A stretch of 64,000 nucleotides of DNA from Streptomyces lydicus (GTDB lineage Bacteria; Actinomycetota; Actinomycetes; Streptomycetales; Streptomycetaceae), in NCBI RefSeq assembly GCF_001729485.1, contig NZ_CP017157.1:5394001-5458000 (forward strand), in the 5' to 3' direction. The notes under the pieces were generated by a model. It saw only the letters and a program-made list of their open reading frames with translations, did not search any database and was not told the origin of the DNA. Each line of letters begins with the position of its first letter. Position 1 is the stretch's first letter. This document shows, piece after piece, positions 16,948 to 25,855 of this stretch. The position numbers and the translations under genes were made by a program.

Positions 16948-17222
16948 GCCGTCCTCCGTTCGGTGCACCGGCCGGGCGCGGCGGCGAGCAGGAAGTCGGC
17001 CTGGCCGGCCTTCGCGCCCTCGATGAAGCTCACCATCTCGCCGTGGGTGTAGATCAGCGCCGGGCCGTCCGGGTCGGTCGACTGGCGCAGCGCGACCCGG
17101 CCGTCCCCCAGCCGCATGGCCTCGACGCACTCGCCGCCGTTTCCACCGCTCCACGGTTTGTGCCAGCCGTCGGTGCCCAGCTCCTTGGCGGGCATGCCGT
17201 TGTAGATGCGTATGCGATCCAT
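16944..17222 (-). CDS. DUF397 (BldB/WhiJ-partner) protein
   Basis: A 92-residue DUF397 protein: WHKPWSGGNGGECVEAMRL near the start and VALRQSTDPDGPALIYTHGEM at the core. Typical DUF397 partners are 60-80 residues, so this one has a short C-terminal extension. In S. coelicolor such proteins work with WhiJ-like XRE regulators in developmental control, probably as an antitoxin-like or co-regulator protein. ATG at 17222; AAGGAG lies about 12 nt upstream. It begins 7 nt after the XRE gene stop and overlaps the methyltransferase start. Confidence 0.88.
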   Translation of the reverse strand: MDRIRIYNGMPAKELGTDGWHKPWSGGNGGECVEAMRLGDGRVALRQSTDPDGPALIYTHGEMVSFIEGAKAGQADFLLAAAPGRCTERRTA

Positions 17223-17229
17223 GGGGGGT

Positions 17230-18096
17230 TCAGATCTCCTTGCGAAAGCCACCCAGAATGGCCTCGGTGGTGTGTGCCGGCGCGGCCTGCGCACACATCC
17301 GGTCCAGGGCCTCCAGGAACTGCGAGACGTCGTTGCGCTGGTCGAAGTACACGGCTCCGACGAGGCTTTCCGCGTAAGCGATGTCCGGGAGTTCCGGGAT
17401 CGGGAAGCGGAAGATGTGGAAGGGGCCGTACATGGCGGGGTGCGGACCGGCGGCGAAGGGGATGATCTGCAGCCGCACGTTCGGCAGCGCGGTGGCCTCC
17501 ATGAGCCGGGTGAGCTGGTCGCGCATCACCTTGGGCCCGCCGATCGGGCGCCGCAGGACGGTCTCGTCCATGACCACCCACAGCATCGGCGCGTTGTCGC
17601 GGGTCAGCAGGGACTGCCGCTCCATGCGCAGCGCGACGATGCGGTCGATGTCGGCCCCGGAGGCGTGCGGCATACCGGCTCTGAGCACCGCGGTGGCGTA
17701 CCCCTCGGTCTGCAGCAGGCCGGGGACGTAGTGCGGCTGGTAGGCGCGGATGAGGTTGGCCTCGCCCTCCAGGCTGACGAAGGCGCTGAACCACTCGGGC
17801 AGCACATCGCGGAAGCGGTGCCACCAACCGGGTTTGTTCGCCTCGCGGGCCAGGGAGAGGAAACCTTCGATCTCCTCCTCGTCGATGACGCCGTAGGTCG
17901 CCAACAGCTTCTCGACGTAGGGGAGTTTGAGTCCTACCTCGGCCTTTTCCATGCGCCGAATCGTGGCGTGGGTCACATCGAGGGCCGCCGCGGCCTGTTC
18001 GAAGGAGAGTCCCGCCTTCTCGCGCAGGTCCTGCAGTCGCTTGCCCAGCACCACCCGCAGGACGGTCGGCGCACCTGCCGACCGTGGGTCCGCCAC
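17230..18096 (-). CDS. XRE-family regulator with DUF5753 domain (WhiJ-like)
   Basis: A 288-residue regulator. Residues of about 15-70 are an XRE helix-turn-helix (LGKRLQDLREKAGLSFEQAA, VTHATIRRMEKAEVGLKLP). The rest is DUF5753 (YQPHYVPGLLQTEGYATAV, IVALRMERQSLL, FDQRNDVSQFLEALDRM). WhiJ-like proteins pair with DUF397 proteins and repress development genes. GTG at 18096 follows GGAGG by 9 nt. It is divergent from an RsbW-like ATPase gene; a perfect 15-bp palindrome in the shared promoter region is a good candidate operator. Confidence 0.9.
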   Translation of the reverse strand: MADPRSAGAPTVLRVVLGKRLQDLREKAGLSFEQAAAALDVTHATIRRMEKAEVGLKLPYVEKLLATYGVIDEEEIEGFLSLAREANKPGWWHRFRDVLPEWFSAFVSLEGEANLIRAYQPHYVPGLLQTEGYATAVLRAGMPHASGADIDRIVALRMERQSLLTRDNAPMLWVVMDETVLRRPIGGPKVMRDQLTRLMEATALPNVRLQIIPFAAGPHPAMYGPFHIFRFPIPELPDIAYAESLVGAVYFDQRNDVSQFLEALDRMCAQAAPAHTTEAILGGFRKEI

Positions 18097-18175
18097 GTCC
18101 GATCGCCTCCAACTGACTTCAGTGTGCAGCAGTGTGTCATGCCGTCAGCACGAACGAACAGACTGCACTTACGAT

Positions 18176-18190
18176 TCTGCAAATTGCAGA
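18176..18190. promoter_or_regulatory. 15-bp palindrome, candidate operator of the WhiJ-like regulator
   Basis: TCTGCAA-A-TTGCAGA is a perfect odd palindrome in an AT-richer stretch between the XRE gene and the divergent ATPase gene. GTGCAG (18124-18129) and CTGCAC (18163-18168) nearby form a related dyad. Its position next to the ATPase start suits repression. Confidence 0.5.
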
Positions 18191-18206
18191 GTGATCCTTG
18201 CCATCG

Positions 18207-18698
18207 GTGACCAACATCGCACATAGTTACGTCGTGGCTTCCCCCAACAACGCTCCCTCGTTAGGGCGCTGCGGCGGCTTTGTCGCCCAGTACCCGCAGG
18301 ACGCGTTCCACTTGCCGGCGCGCTCCACGTCCGTCGCCGAGGCACGCAGACGCGTCAGCGCGCTGCTGCGCGAGTGGGGCGCGGATCAACAAGTCCGCGA
18401 CGATGTGGAGTTGGTGGTCTCCGAGGTCTTCACCAACGCGATCCGGCACACCGACAGCGAGAAGATCGGCTGCGAGGTCGCCCTCGTCGGGGCGCACATA
18501 CGCATAGAGATCACGGACGAGGGCGGACCGGGGGCTTCGGCGCCGCACGTCCAGCCCGGCAGCGTGGACAAGGAGTGCGGACGGGGGCTGTTCCTCGTCG
18601 GCGCGCTGTCCGACGGCTGGGGCTCGCGCCCCACCGGCAACGGCCGGGGCCGGGTGGTCTGGGCCGACCTGCCGTACACCGGTACCGCCACGCGTTGA
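18207..18698 (+). CDS. RsbW-like ATP-binding regulatory protein (AbaA-cluster type)
   Basis: A 163-residue single-domain HATPase of the anti-sigma/RsbW kind. VELVVSEVFTNAIRHTDS holds the N box, ITDEGGPG the G1 box and CGRGLFLVGALSDGWG the G2 box. Such proteins act as serine kinases or protein-binding switches in developmental control. With the divergent XRE and DUF397 genes it matches the WhiJ/BldB-like/RsbW-like sets known from streptomycete development loci. No clear ribosome site exists for GTG 18207, TTG 18198 or GTG 18234, so the start is uncertain. Its stop codon overlaps the terminator hairpin. Confidence 0.85.
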   Translation: MTNIAHSYVVASPNNAPSLGRCGGFVAQYPQDAFHLPARSTSVAEARRRVSALLREWGADQQVRDDVELVVSEVFTNAIRHTDSEKIGCEVALVGAHIRIEITDEGGPGASAPHVQPGSVDKECGRGLFLVGALSDGWGSRPTGNGRGRVVWADLPYTGTATR

Positions 18699-18732
18699 GG
18701 CCCCGCTCCGCCACCGGCGGAATCGGGGCCTC
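18697..18732. terminator. bidirectional terminator
   Basis: GAGGCCCCG (18697-18705) pairs with CGGGGCCTC (18724-18732), extended by TCCGCC/GGCGGA inside, ahead of the convergent SGNH hydrolase gene. Confidence 0.75.
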
Positions 18733-18780
18733 CGTCATGCCGCGGGGGACTCCCGCCCCACCCTTCCCTCGCGCCGCGTG

Positions 18781-19623
18781 CTACAGCGGCAGCAGATCGG
18801 GCCGCTTGGGCTCGACGTGGTCACCGGAGGACTCACCGCGCAGCCGGCGCCCGATCCACGGGACGAGGTGCTCGCGCGCCCAGTGGATGTTGTCCCGCCG
18901 CGTGTCGGCGGCCGAGCGCTCCGCCTCCGGGGGCCAGGGCTGGTCCGGGTCGGCCGGCACCCGCAGGCCGAGCACCTGCGCCGCGCGCAGCGCCACCCGG
19001 GTGTGACCGTCGGGCGACAGATGCAGCCGGTCGTCGCTCCACGCCCGCCGGTCCTGCACCGACTTCAGCGACCACAGGTCCAGGACCGGGCAGCCGTGCC
19101 GGTCGGCGATGGCCCGGACGTGTGCGGTGTACGTCGCGATCTTGCCCCGCAGGTGCCGCAGCACGGGGACACCGCGGGTGTCGAAGCCCGTGCAGAGCAG
19201 GACCGTGCCGACCGAGGTGAGCAGGTCGGCGACCGCCGCCTCGTAGCGCTCGGCGACCGCGTCCGGGTCGGAGCCGGGCCGCAGGATGTCGTTCCCGCCG
19301 GCACAGAACGTCACGAGCGCGGGCGCGAGGGCCTTGGCCCGGGGCACCTGCTCCTCGACGATCTGGTCCAGCAGCCGCCCCCTGACGGCGAGATTCGCGT
19401 ACCGGAAGTCCCCCTCCGCCTGCTGGTCCGAGAGCAGCACCGCGAGGCGGTCCGCCCAACCGATGTACACCCCGTCAGGGCCGGGATCCCCGACCCCCTC
19501 CGTAAAGCTGTCCCCGACGGCTGCGTACGACCCGATGGCGCCGCGGGCGCCCTTGATGATGTCCTTCGACTCATCTGCAGCGCTCCTGGCGCCACTGCTG
19601 ATGTTCTTCGAATCGTCTGCCAC
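18781..19623 (-). CDS. SGNH/GDSL hydrolase
   Basis: A 280-residue SGNH hydrolase. Block I is GSYAAVGDSFTEGVGD (nucleophile Ser), block II contains LAVRGRLLDQI, block III FCAGGNDILRP, and block V SDDRLHLSPDGHTRVA with the catalytic Asp/His. The family cleaves acyl esters; here no signal peptide is seen. The N-terminal 30 residues contain two copies of a 14-residue unit (ADDSKNISSGARSA and ADESKDIIKGARGA), unusual for the family. GTG at 19623 has only weak ribosome-binding sequence, so the true start could be downstream of the duplicated segment. Confidence 0.85.
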   Translation of the reverse strand: MADDSKNISSGARSAADESKDIIKGARGAIGSYAAVGDSFTEGVGDPGPDGVYIGWADRLAVLLSDQQAEGDFRYANLAVRGRLLDQIVEEQVPRAKALAPALVTFCAGGNDILRPGSDPDAVAERYEAAVADLLTSVGTVLLCTGFDTRGVPVLRHLRGKIATYTAHVRAIADRHGCPVLDLWSLKSVQDRRAWSDDRLHLSPDGHTRVALRAAQVLGLRVPADPDQPWPPEAERSAADTRRDNIHWAREHLVPWIGRRLRGESSGDHVEPKRPDLLPL

Positions 19624-19885
19624 GTCAGGACATACTTCACCTTGAGAAGTGACCTACGCCACCGTAACCAGGGGTTGACGAGGCGTGATTAATGCCACCA
19701 GGTCAAATTCTGCTCAAGTTGGAATAATGATTGCGCAGACACTGGCACCCAGGCGCCGCAATACGCTTCTCCACGCCTCCATTGCGGCCTGATTGCCTAT
19801 TGCATCAATGTCGTATCGTCGACAGGTGCCCCGCCTCGCCGACAGGAGCGTCGGCGGCCGCCACAGCCGACACGAAGGAGTGCCC

Positions 19886-20692
19886 GTGACGCAGACGCCG
19901 CAGGTCCCCCAGGCCCAGCCGGAGCTCGCGGAGGTCCGCAACTTCCGTGACGTCGGCGGACTGCCGACCGTGGACGGGCGTCGTGTACGGGAGGGCCGGC
20001 TCTATCGCAGCGGCCACCTCGCCCATGCCACGGAAGAGGACGCGGCGTTTCTGGCCACGCTCGGGCTGCACACCGTCTTCGACTTCCGCAACGCGGCGGA
20101 CATCAAACTGGAGGGCCCCGACGTCGCGCTGCCGGGCGTGCGCAACGTCAACATTCCGCTCACCGACCCGGCCGACGGCGCCGAGTTCTGGACGATGGTC
20201 CGCGACGGCGAGCTCGACCAGCTGCGCTCCGCGCTCGGTGACGGCAAGGCCGCGGCCCGTATGGCCCTGACCTACCGCCACATCATCACCACGCGCACCG
20301 CGGATCACAGCCGGGTGCTGCACGAGCTCGCCGACGACAGCGTTCCCGCGCTGATGCACTGCGCGGCCGGCAAGGACCGCGCGGGCCTGTCGGTGGCGGT
20401 GACCCTGCTGGCGGTCGGGGTGGAGCGCGACGCCATCGAGGCGGACTACCTCAAGTCCAACGACCCACACCGCCGCTACAAGATCCGCCGCTCCGACAAC
20501 TCGGCGGTCGGGATGTCGCCGGAGATCATGGAGCTGCTCTCGCCGCTGTTCGGGGCGCACGCCGACTACCTCACGGCCGCCTACGACGCGATCGAGCAGA
20601 GCTGGGGCTCCACGGAGAAGTACCTCACCGAGGGCCTGAAGCTGTCGCCCGCCACCCGCGAGCGGCTGCGGGACCAGCTGCTGGAGGGCTGA
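19886..20692 (+). CDS. tyrosine-protein phosphatase (Y_phosphatase3 family)
   Basis: A 268-residue protein tyrosine phosphatase. NFRDVGGLPTVDGRRVREG and LYRSGHL form the N-terminal signature, and HCAAGKDRAG is the CX5R loop with nucleophile Cys159 and Arg165. The family includes mycobacterial PtpB-like enzymes that also hydrolyse phosphoinositides. GTG at 19886 follows AAGGAG by about 6 nt; the frame continues upstream but without a better start. The 262-nt gap before it is AT-richer than the surroundings but has no confident promoter. Convergent with the hopanoid operon. Confidence 0.88.
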   Translation: MTQTPQVPQAQPELAEVRNFRDVGGLPTVDGRRVREGRLYRSGHLAHATEEDAAFLATLGLHTVFDFRNAADIKLEGPDVALPGVRNVNIPLTDPADGAEFWTMVRDGELDQLRSALGDGKAAARMALTYRHIITTRTADHSRVLHELADDSVPALMHCAAGKDRAGLSVAVTLLAVGVERDAIEADYLKSNDPHRRYKIRRSDNSAVGMSPEIMELLSPLFGAHADYLTAAYDAIEQSWGSTEKYLTEGLKLSPATRERLRDQLLEG

Positions 20693-20720
20693 CACCGGGC
20701 CGGGCCGCACCGCGCGTTCC

Positions 20721-20736
20721 CACGGGCACGCCCGTG
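20721..20736. terminator. possible terminator at the end of the hopanoid operon
   Basis: CACGGG-CACG-CCCGTG is a 6-bp hairpin between the convergent phosphatase and aminotransferase genes. Confidence 0.4.
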
Positions 20737-20786
20737 CTGGTCGCGGCCGGCGGCCACCGCGCCGCCGAACGGCCCTCCCGCGCCCC

Positions 20787-22169
20787 TCAATGGGTCTGCA
20801 GGGCCTGCTTCACCAGGGTGCGCCCGAAGTCCCACATCAGGCCGCCGCCCCCGTGGGCGTCGTCCATGACGGCCGTGAACGCCTCGACGAAGCGGTCCAC
20901 CTCCCGTTCGCCGATGATCAGCGGCGGAATCAGCTTGATGACCTCCAGGTGGTCGCCCGAGACCTGGGTCAGGATGCGGTGCCGCTGCAGCAGCGGCACC
21001 ACCACCATCTGGGCGAACAGCCCCTTGCGGGCTGCCTGGAGCATCGTCCAGCGGCTGCGCAGGACGAGCGACTTGGGGCGGCCGAACTCGATGCCGATCA
21101 TCAGGCCGCGGCCCCGGACGTCGTGCAGCAGCTCGTAGCGCTCGACCAGTGCGGCCAGGCGAGAGCGCAGCAGCTCGCCGGTGTGCCGGGCGTGGGCGAC
21201 GGTCTCCTCGTCCTCCATGACCGTGAGCACCGCGAGGCCGGCGGCCATCGCCTGGGCGTTGGCACCGAAGCTGGCGGAGTGCACCAGCACCCGGTCCATC
21301 GACGAGTAGACCTTCTTGAAGATCCAGTCCTTGCCGAGGGTCGCACCGACCGGGACGTAGCCGCCGGACAGCGCCTTGGCCACGCACACCAGGTCCGGTT
21401 CGACGCCGTCCTCGTGCTGGTAGGCGAAGAAGTCACCGGTGCGGCCGAGGCCGGTCTGCACCTCGTCGGCGATCAGCAGGGCCTTGTGCCGGTGCAGCAG
21501 CTCCTGTGCGGCGCGCAGGAATCCGGGCGGGGTCGGGTGCACGCCCTTGCCCTGGATCGGCTCGACCACGAATCCCGCCACGTCGCCACGCTTCACCTCC
21601 CGCTCCAGCGCGGCCAGATCGCCCAGCTCGATCGCGGTGTCCGGCAGCAGCGGCGCGAAGCCGTCGCGGAAGCCGTCCTCGCCGTTGACGGAGAGCGAGC
21701 CGGTGGTCAGGCCGTGGAAGGCGTGGGTGCAGTAGACGATGCGTGGTTTGCCGGTGGCGTAGCGGGCGAACTTCAGGGCGGTCTCGACGGCCTCGGTGCC
21801 GCTGTTGCCGAAGAACACCCGGTCCAGGTGCGGCGCGTGGCCGAGCAGCTTCTCGGCGAGCAGCCCGGGGAGCGGCTGGCAGTCGAAGCGGGTGAGGTCG
21901 GCGAGGCCGGCGTCCAGGACGTCGTGCAGTGCCTTCCGTACGACGGGGTGGTGCCGGCCGAGGCCCATCACCCCGAACCCGGCGAGCATGTCCAGGTAGT
22001 CCCGGCCCTCGCGGTCCCAGAAGTAGGCGCCCTCGGCCCGGTCGTAGACCTTGTCGAAGCCGATGGTGTGCAGCATCCGGGGCAGCTGGTGGTTCAGGTG
22101 GCGGGCGTGCAGGTCGTAGCGCTCGTCCCCGCGTTCGGCGAGCAGTGCGGTCAGGTCGAATCCGGTCAC
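20787..22169 (-). CDS. hpnO: class III aminotransferase HpnO, hopanoid side-chain amination
   Basis: A 460-residue PLP enzyme of the acetylornithine/ornithine aminotransferase fold. [41 protein letters not shown] (PLP-contacting Asp) and [13 protein letters not shown], with the Schiff-base Lys in [10 protein letters not shown]. HpnO homologues convert ribosylhopane-derived intermediates to aminobacteriohopanetriol, and the location as last gene of the hpn operon supports that. GTG at 22169 overlaps the dxs stop by 4 nt. Confidence 0.88.
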   Translation of the reverse strand: MTGFDLTALLAERGDERYDLHARHLNHQLPRMLHTIGFDKVYDRAEGAYFWDREGRDYLDMLAGFGVMGLGRHHPVVRKALHDVLDAGLADLTRFDCQPLPGLLAEKLLGHAPHLDRVFFGNSGTEAVETALKFARYATGKPRIVYCTHAFHGLTTGSLSVNGEDGFRDGFAPLLPDTAIELGDLAALEREVKRGDVAGFVVEPIQGKGVHPTPPGFLRAAQELLHRHKALLIADEVQTGLGRTGDFFAYQHEDGVEPDLVCVAKALSGGYVPVGATLGKDWIFKKVYSSMDRVLVHSASFGANAQAMAAGLAVLTVMEDEETVAHARHTGELLRSRLAALVERYELLHDVRGRGLMIGIEFGRPKSLVLRSRWTMLQAARKGLFAQMVVVPLLQRHRILTQVSGDHLEVIKLIPPLIIGEREVDRFVEAFTAVMDDAHGGGGLMWDFGRTLVKQALQTH

Positions 22170-24073
22170 GAGAGGCTCTCCTTACGGGCCGGCGCGGCAC
22201 AGATCCGGCCGGCGATCTCGGCCGGCGTCAGCCCGAGGTCGGCCAGCAGCTCACCACGTTTGGCGTGCGGCAGGAACCGCTCGGGAATGCCGAAGGTGCG
22301 CAGCGGCACATCGACGTGCGCGTCCCGCAGCGCCTGCCCGACGGCCCAGCCGACGCCCCCGTTGACGCTGTTGTCCTCGACGACGGCCACCATGGCGTGC
22401 CGCGCGGCGAGCTCGGGGACGGCGGCGTCGACCGGCTTGACCCAGCGGGGGTCGATGACGGTCGCGCCGACGCCGCGCGCCGCGAGCAGTTCGGCCACCC
22501 GCAGGCAGACCGGCGCCATCACGCCGACCGCGATCAGCAGCACGTCCGGGTGCGGGGCGCGGTGCAGGACGTCGACGCCGCCGATCCGGTCGAGGGCCGG
22601 CACGGGATCGTCCACCGACGCCTTGGGGAAGCGCACCACGGTGGGCGCGTCGGCCACGTCCAGCGCTTCCCGCAGCTGTGCCCGGAGCTGGTCGGCGTCG
22701 CGCGGTGCGGCGATCCGCAGTCCGGGGACGACGCCCAGCACCGACAGGTCCCACATGCCGTTGTGCGAGGCGCCGTCGGTGCCGGTGACCCCGGCCCGGT
22801 CGAGGACGAAGGTGACCCCGCACTTGTGCAGCGCGACGTCCATCAGGACCTGGTCGAAGGCCCGGTTGAGGAAGGTGGCGTAGACCGCGACGACCGGGTG
22901 CAGGCCGCCGGTGGCCAGTCCGGCCGCGGTGACGACCGCGTGCTGTTCGGCGATCCCCACGTCCCACACCCGGTCCGGGTACGCCTCGGCGAACCTCCCC
23001 AGGCCGACCGGGCGCAGCATCGCCGCGGTCAGGGCGACGACGTCCGGGCGCTCGGCGCCGATCCGCACCATCTCGTCGCCGAAGACGGACGTCCACGAGG
23101 GCGCGCCGGGCGAGGTGACGAGTGCGCGGGTCCGGGGGTGCTCCTCCGCGGTGGCGGGGGGCGGGTCCAGCACGCCGACGGTGTGGAAGCGGTCCGCCTC
23201 GTCCTCCAGGGCGGGCGGGTAGCCGCGGCCCTTCTCGGTCAGGCAGTGCACCAGCACGGGCCCGTGGAAGCCGGCCGCGCGGCGCAGCGCCGACTCGACC
23301 GCGGCGATGTCGTGGCCGTCGATCGGGCCGACGTACTTCAGGCCCAGGTCCTCGAACATGCCCTGCGGGGCGAAGGCGTCCTTGAAGCCCTTCTTGGCGC
23401 CGTGCAGGGACTCGTAGAGGGGTTTGCCGACGACCGGGGTGTGCTCCAGCACGTCCTTGCCCCAGGCCAGGAACTTCTCGTAGCCGTCGGTGGTGCGCAG
23501 GGTGGCGAGGTGGTCGGCCAGGCCGCCGATGGTCGGCGCGTAGGAGCGCTCGTTGTCGTTGACGACGATGATCAGTGGGCGGTCCTTGGCGACCGCGATG
23601 TTGTTGAGCGCCTCCCAGGCCATTCCGCCGGTCAGCGCGCCGTCACCGATGACGGCGACGACATGGTCGTCCTTGCCGCGCACCTGGTTCGCCTTCGCCA
23701 GGCCGTCGGCCCAGCCCAGCACCGTCGAGGCATGGCTGTTCTCGATGACGTCGTGCGCCGACTCGGCCCGCGAGGGGTAACCCGACAGCCCGCCCTTGGC
23801 CCGCAGCTTGGAGAAGTCCTGCCGGCCGGTCAGGAGTTTGTGCACGTACGACTGGTGGCCGGTGTCCCACAGGATGCGGTCGGCGGGCGAGTCGAAGACC
23901 CGGTGCAGGGCGATGGTCAGCTCGACCACGCCCAGGTTGGGGCCCAGATGGCCGCCGGTTCGGGCGACGGCCCGGATGAGGAAGTGCCGGATCTCCTCGG
24001 CGAGTTCGGGCAGGCGGCCCTCGGGAAGCGCCTTGAGGTCGCGCGGTTCCCTGATCTGTGCCAGCAGGGTCAT
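22166..24073 (-). CDS. dxs: 1-deoxy-D-xylulose-5-phosphate synthase
   Basis: A 635-residue TPP-dependent synthase making DXP from pyruvate and glyceraldehyde-3-phosphate, the first MEP-pathway step. [34 protein letters not shown], the TPP motif [16 protein letters not shown] and VVDN-like [14 protein letters not shown], and [16 protein letters not shown] with the catalytic Glu are all present, so it looks active. A pathway-specific dxs inside an hpn operon raises isoprenoid supply. ATG at 24073. It overlaps hpnO by 4 nt and is separated from hpnH by 82 nt containing a hairpin. Confidence 0.95.
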   Translation of the reverse strand: MTLLAQIREPRDLKALPEGRLPELAEEIRHFLIRAVARTGGHLGPNLGVVELTIALHRVFDSPADRILWDTGHQSYVHKLLTGRQDFSKLRAKGGLSGYPSRAESAHDVIENSHASTVLGWADGLAKANQVRGKDDHVVAVIGDGALTGGMAWEALNNIAVAKDRPLIIVVNDNERSYAPTIGGLADHLATLRTTDGYEKFLAWGKDVLEHTPVVGKPLYESLHGAKKGFKDAFAPQGMFEDLGLKYVGPIDGHDIAAVESALRRAAGFHGPVLVHCLTEKGRGYPPALEDEADRFHTVGVLDPPPATAEEHPRTRALVTSPGAPSWTSVFGDEMVRIGAERPDVVALTAAMLRPVGLGRFAEAYPDRVWDVGIAEQHAVVTAAGLATGGLHPVVAVYATFLNRAFDQVLMDVALHKCGVTFVLDRAGVTGTDGASHNGMWDLSVLGVVPGLRIAAPRDADQLRAQLREALDVADAPTVVRFPKASVDDPVPALDRIGGVDVLHRAPHPDVLLIAVGVMAPVCLRVAELLAARGVGATVIDPRWVKPVDAAVPELAARHAMVAVVEDNSVNGGVGWAVGQALRDAHVDVPLRTFGIPERFLPHAKRGELLADLGLTPAEIAGRICAAPARKESLS

Positions 24074-24112
24074 GGGCGGTCGGTCCCCCTCTGTGGTTCG
24101 GCTGACCGTGCG

Positions 24113-24142
24113 CCGGGGAGCCGCTGGCGGCGGGCTCCCCGG
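24113..24142 (-). other. intra-operon hairpin between hpnH and dxs
   Basis: CCGGGGAGCC (24113-24122) pairs with GGCTCCCCGG (24133-24142), 10-nt loop. It could attenuate transcription, protect the upstream mRNA or mark a processing site. Confidence 0.5.
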
Positions 24143-24155
24143 CCGTCTCAACGGC

Positions 24156-25181
24156 TCACCCGCGGTTTCCCGCGACGGTCTCCCGGGCGGCGCGGAGGGA
24201 CTCCTTGAGGGAGCCCATGGTGGCCAGGACGGCGGTGGGCTCGTAGCCGCAGTGCGCCATGCAGTTGGCGCAGCGGGGGTCCTTGCCGCGGCCGTACTTG
24301 TCCCAGTCGGTCTCCTCGATGAGCTCCCGGTACGTGGGGACGTAGCCGTCGCTCATCAGGTAGCACGGGCGCTGCCAGCCGAACAGCGAGTAGTTGGGGA
24401 TCGCCCAGGCCGTGCACGGGAAGTCCGCCTTGCCCTCCAGGAAGTCCAGGAAGAGCGGGCTGTGGTTGAGCCGCCAGCGGCGCCGGTTGCCGCCGGCGAA
24501 CGCCTTCTTGAACAGCTCCCGGGTCTGCTCGACGCCCAGGAAGTGCTCCTGGTCGGGGGCCTTCTCGTAGGCATAGGCGGGCGACAGCATCATCTCGTCG
24601 ACCTGCAGGTCGTCATTGAGGAAGTTGAGGACCTCGATGATGGTCTGCGGGGTGTCGGTGTTGAAGAAGGTGGAGTTGGTGGTGACCCGGAAGCCGCGCC
24701 GCTTGGCCTCCTTGATCGCCGCCACCGCCTCGTCGAAGACGCCTTCCTTCGCGACGGATTCGTCGTGCCGCTCGCGCATTCCGTCGATGTGCACCGCGAA
24801 CGCGAAATACGGCGAGGGGGTGAACAGGTCCATCTTCTTGCGCAGCAGCATCGCATTGGTGCACAGGAAGACATATTTCCGCTTCGCCACCAACTGCCGC
24901 ACGATCTCGTCGATCTGCGGATGCATCAACGGTTCGCCACCGGCGATGGAGACCATCGGCGCCCCGGACTCCAGCACCGCCCCGACCGCCTGCGCGACCG
25001 GCATCCGCTGCTTGAGCACGCCCGCCGGGTGCTGGATCTTCCCGCAGCCCTCGCATTTCAGGTTGCACGCGAAGAGCGGTTCCAGCTCGACGATGAGCGG
25101 GAACTTCTCGCGCCGGCGAATCATCTTCTGTTCAAAGAGATAGGTCCCGACCCGAATGGACTGACGGAGCGGCATGGCCAT
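24156..25181 (-). CDS. hpnH: radical-SAM adenosyl-hopene transferase HpnH
   Basis: A 341-residue radical SAM enzyme adding the 5'-deoxyadenosyl radical to diploptene to make adenosylhopane. The cluster motif CNLKCEGC gives Cys39, Cys43 and Cys46 (CX3CX2C), followed by [13 protein letters not shown]-terminal Cys-rich part ([13 protein letters not shown]) is typical of HpnH. ATG at 25181 (MAMPLRQS) follows GGAGG by 8 nt; a 13-codon longer frame lacks a site. It begins 5 nt after hpnG, with its ribosome site inside the hpnG end. Confidence 0.95.
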   Translation of the reverse strand: MAMPLRQSIRVGTYLFEQKMIRRREKFPLIVELEPLFACNLKCEGCGKIQHPAGVLKQRMPVAQAVGAVLESGAPMVSIAGGEPLMHPQIDEIVRQLVAKRKYVFLCTNAMLLRKKMDLFTPSPYFAFAVHIDGMRERHDESVAKEGVFDEAVAAIKEAKRRGFRVTTNSTFFNTDTPQTIIEVLNFLNDDLQVDEMMLSPAYAYEKAPDQEHFLGVEQTRELFKKAFAGGNRRRWRLNHSPLFLDFLEGKADFPCTAWAIPNYSLFGWQRPCYLMSDGYVPTYRELIEETDWDKYGRGKDPRCANCMAHCGYEPTAVLATMGSLKESLRAARETVAGNRG

Positions 25182-25186
25182 CTGGC

Positions 25187-25855
25187 TCACCTCCAGGGAA
25201 GCAGCAAAGAACGGTGCCATTCATGGAAAACGGGTAGTACGGAGCGCAGCACTTTGAAGGCTGATATTCCACCGCGCACGGTGCCGATGCGTACGAGCTC
25301 ATGTTCTGGAGCGTCCACGACCACCCGGACGGCCGCAACCGGGCGGCCGCCGGCGAGCTGTGCCGCACGCAGCGTGGCGGCGGACTCCATGTCCACCGCC
25401 ACCGCCCCCGCGGCGTGCAGCTCGGCCCGCTCCGCGCCGCGTACGACGTGGTCGGAGCCACGCAGCAGGCCGCTGTGCACGGTCAGGCCGCGCTCACGCA
25501 GCGCGCGCAGCAGCGGGCCGTTGTCGCGGCAGGTGACGTCCGGGACGTCGGGGCGGTGATCGCGGGTGGCCTCGGCGACGACCACGTCCCCGGGGCGCAT
25601 GCCCGGGGCCAGGCCGGCGCAGAAGCCGCTGGCGACGACCGGCGAACGCTGGGTGCGCGCGCCCTCACCCAGCGCTCCGGCCAGGGCCCGCTCGGCCGCC
25701 TGGGGGCCCATGCCCGTACGGAGCACGACCAGGTCGGGGCGCCCGCCGGGCGCCGCTGCCGCGCGCTGCCCGCCGCGCAGCGCGAACCGCTCGATGCCGA
25801 GCGCACAGGCGACCAGCAGCGGTGGCTCCGCGTCCGCGGGGGGCCGGGACGGCAT
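25187..25855 (-). CDS. hpnG: hopanoid nucleoside phosphorylase HpnG
   Basis: A 222-residue member of the MTA/SAH nucleosidase (PNP_UDP_1) family. VLRTGMGPQAAERAL and VVASGFCAGLAPGMRPGD are the N-terminal signatures; AVAVDMESAATLRAA carries the ribose-binding Met-Glu. HpnG releases adenine from adenosylhopane to give phosphoribosyl- or ribosylhopane, after HpnH. ATG at 25855 shares one base with the shc stop codon (TGATG). No signal peptide. Confidence 0.92.
   Translation of the reverse strand: MPSRPPADAEPPLLVACALGIERFALRGGQRAAAAPGGRPDLVVLRTGMGPQAAERALAGALGEGARTQRSPVVASGFCAGLAPGMRPGDVVVAEATRDHRPDVPDVTCRDNGPLLRALRERGLTVHSGLLRGSDHVVRGAERAELHAAGAVAVDMESAATLRAAQLAGGRPVAAVRVVVDAPEHELVRIGTVRGGISAFKVLRSVLPVFHEWHRSLLLPWR

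Noticed and set aside
20790..22883. Long plus-strand frame of 697 codons opposite hpnO and dxs
   Set aside because: Antisense to two well-conserved enzymes, no recognisable protein.
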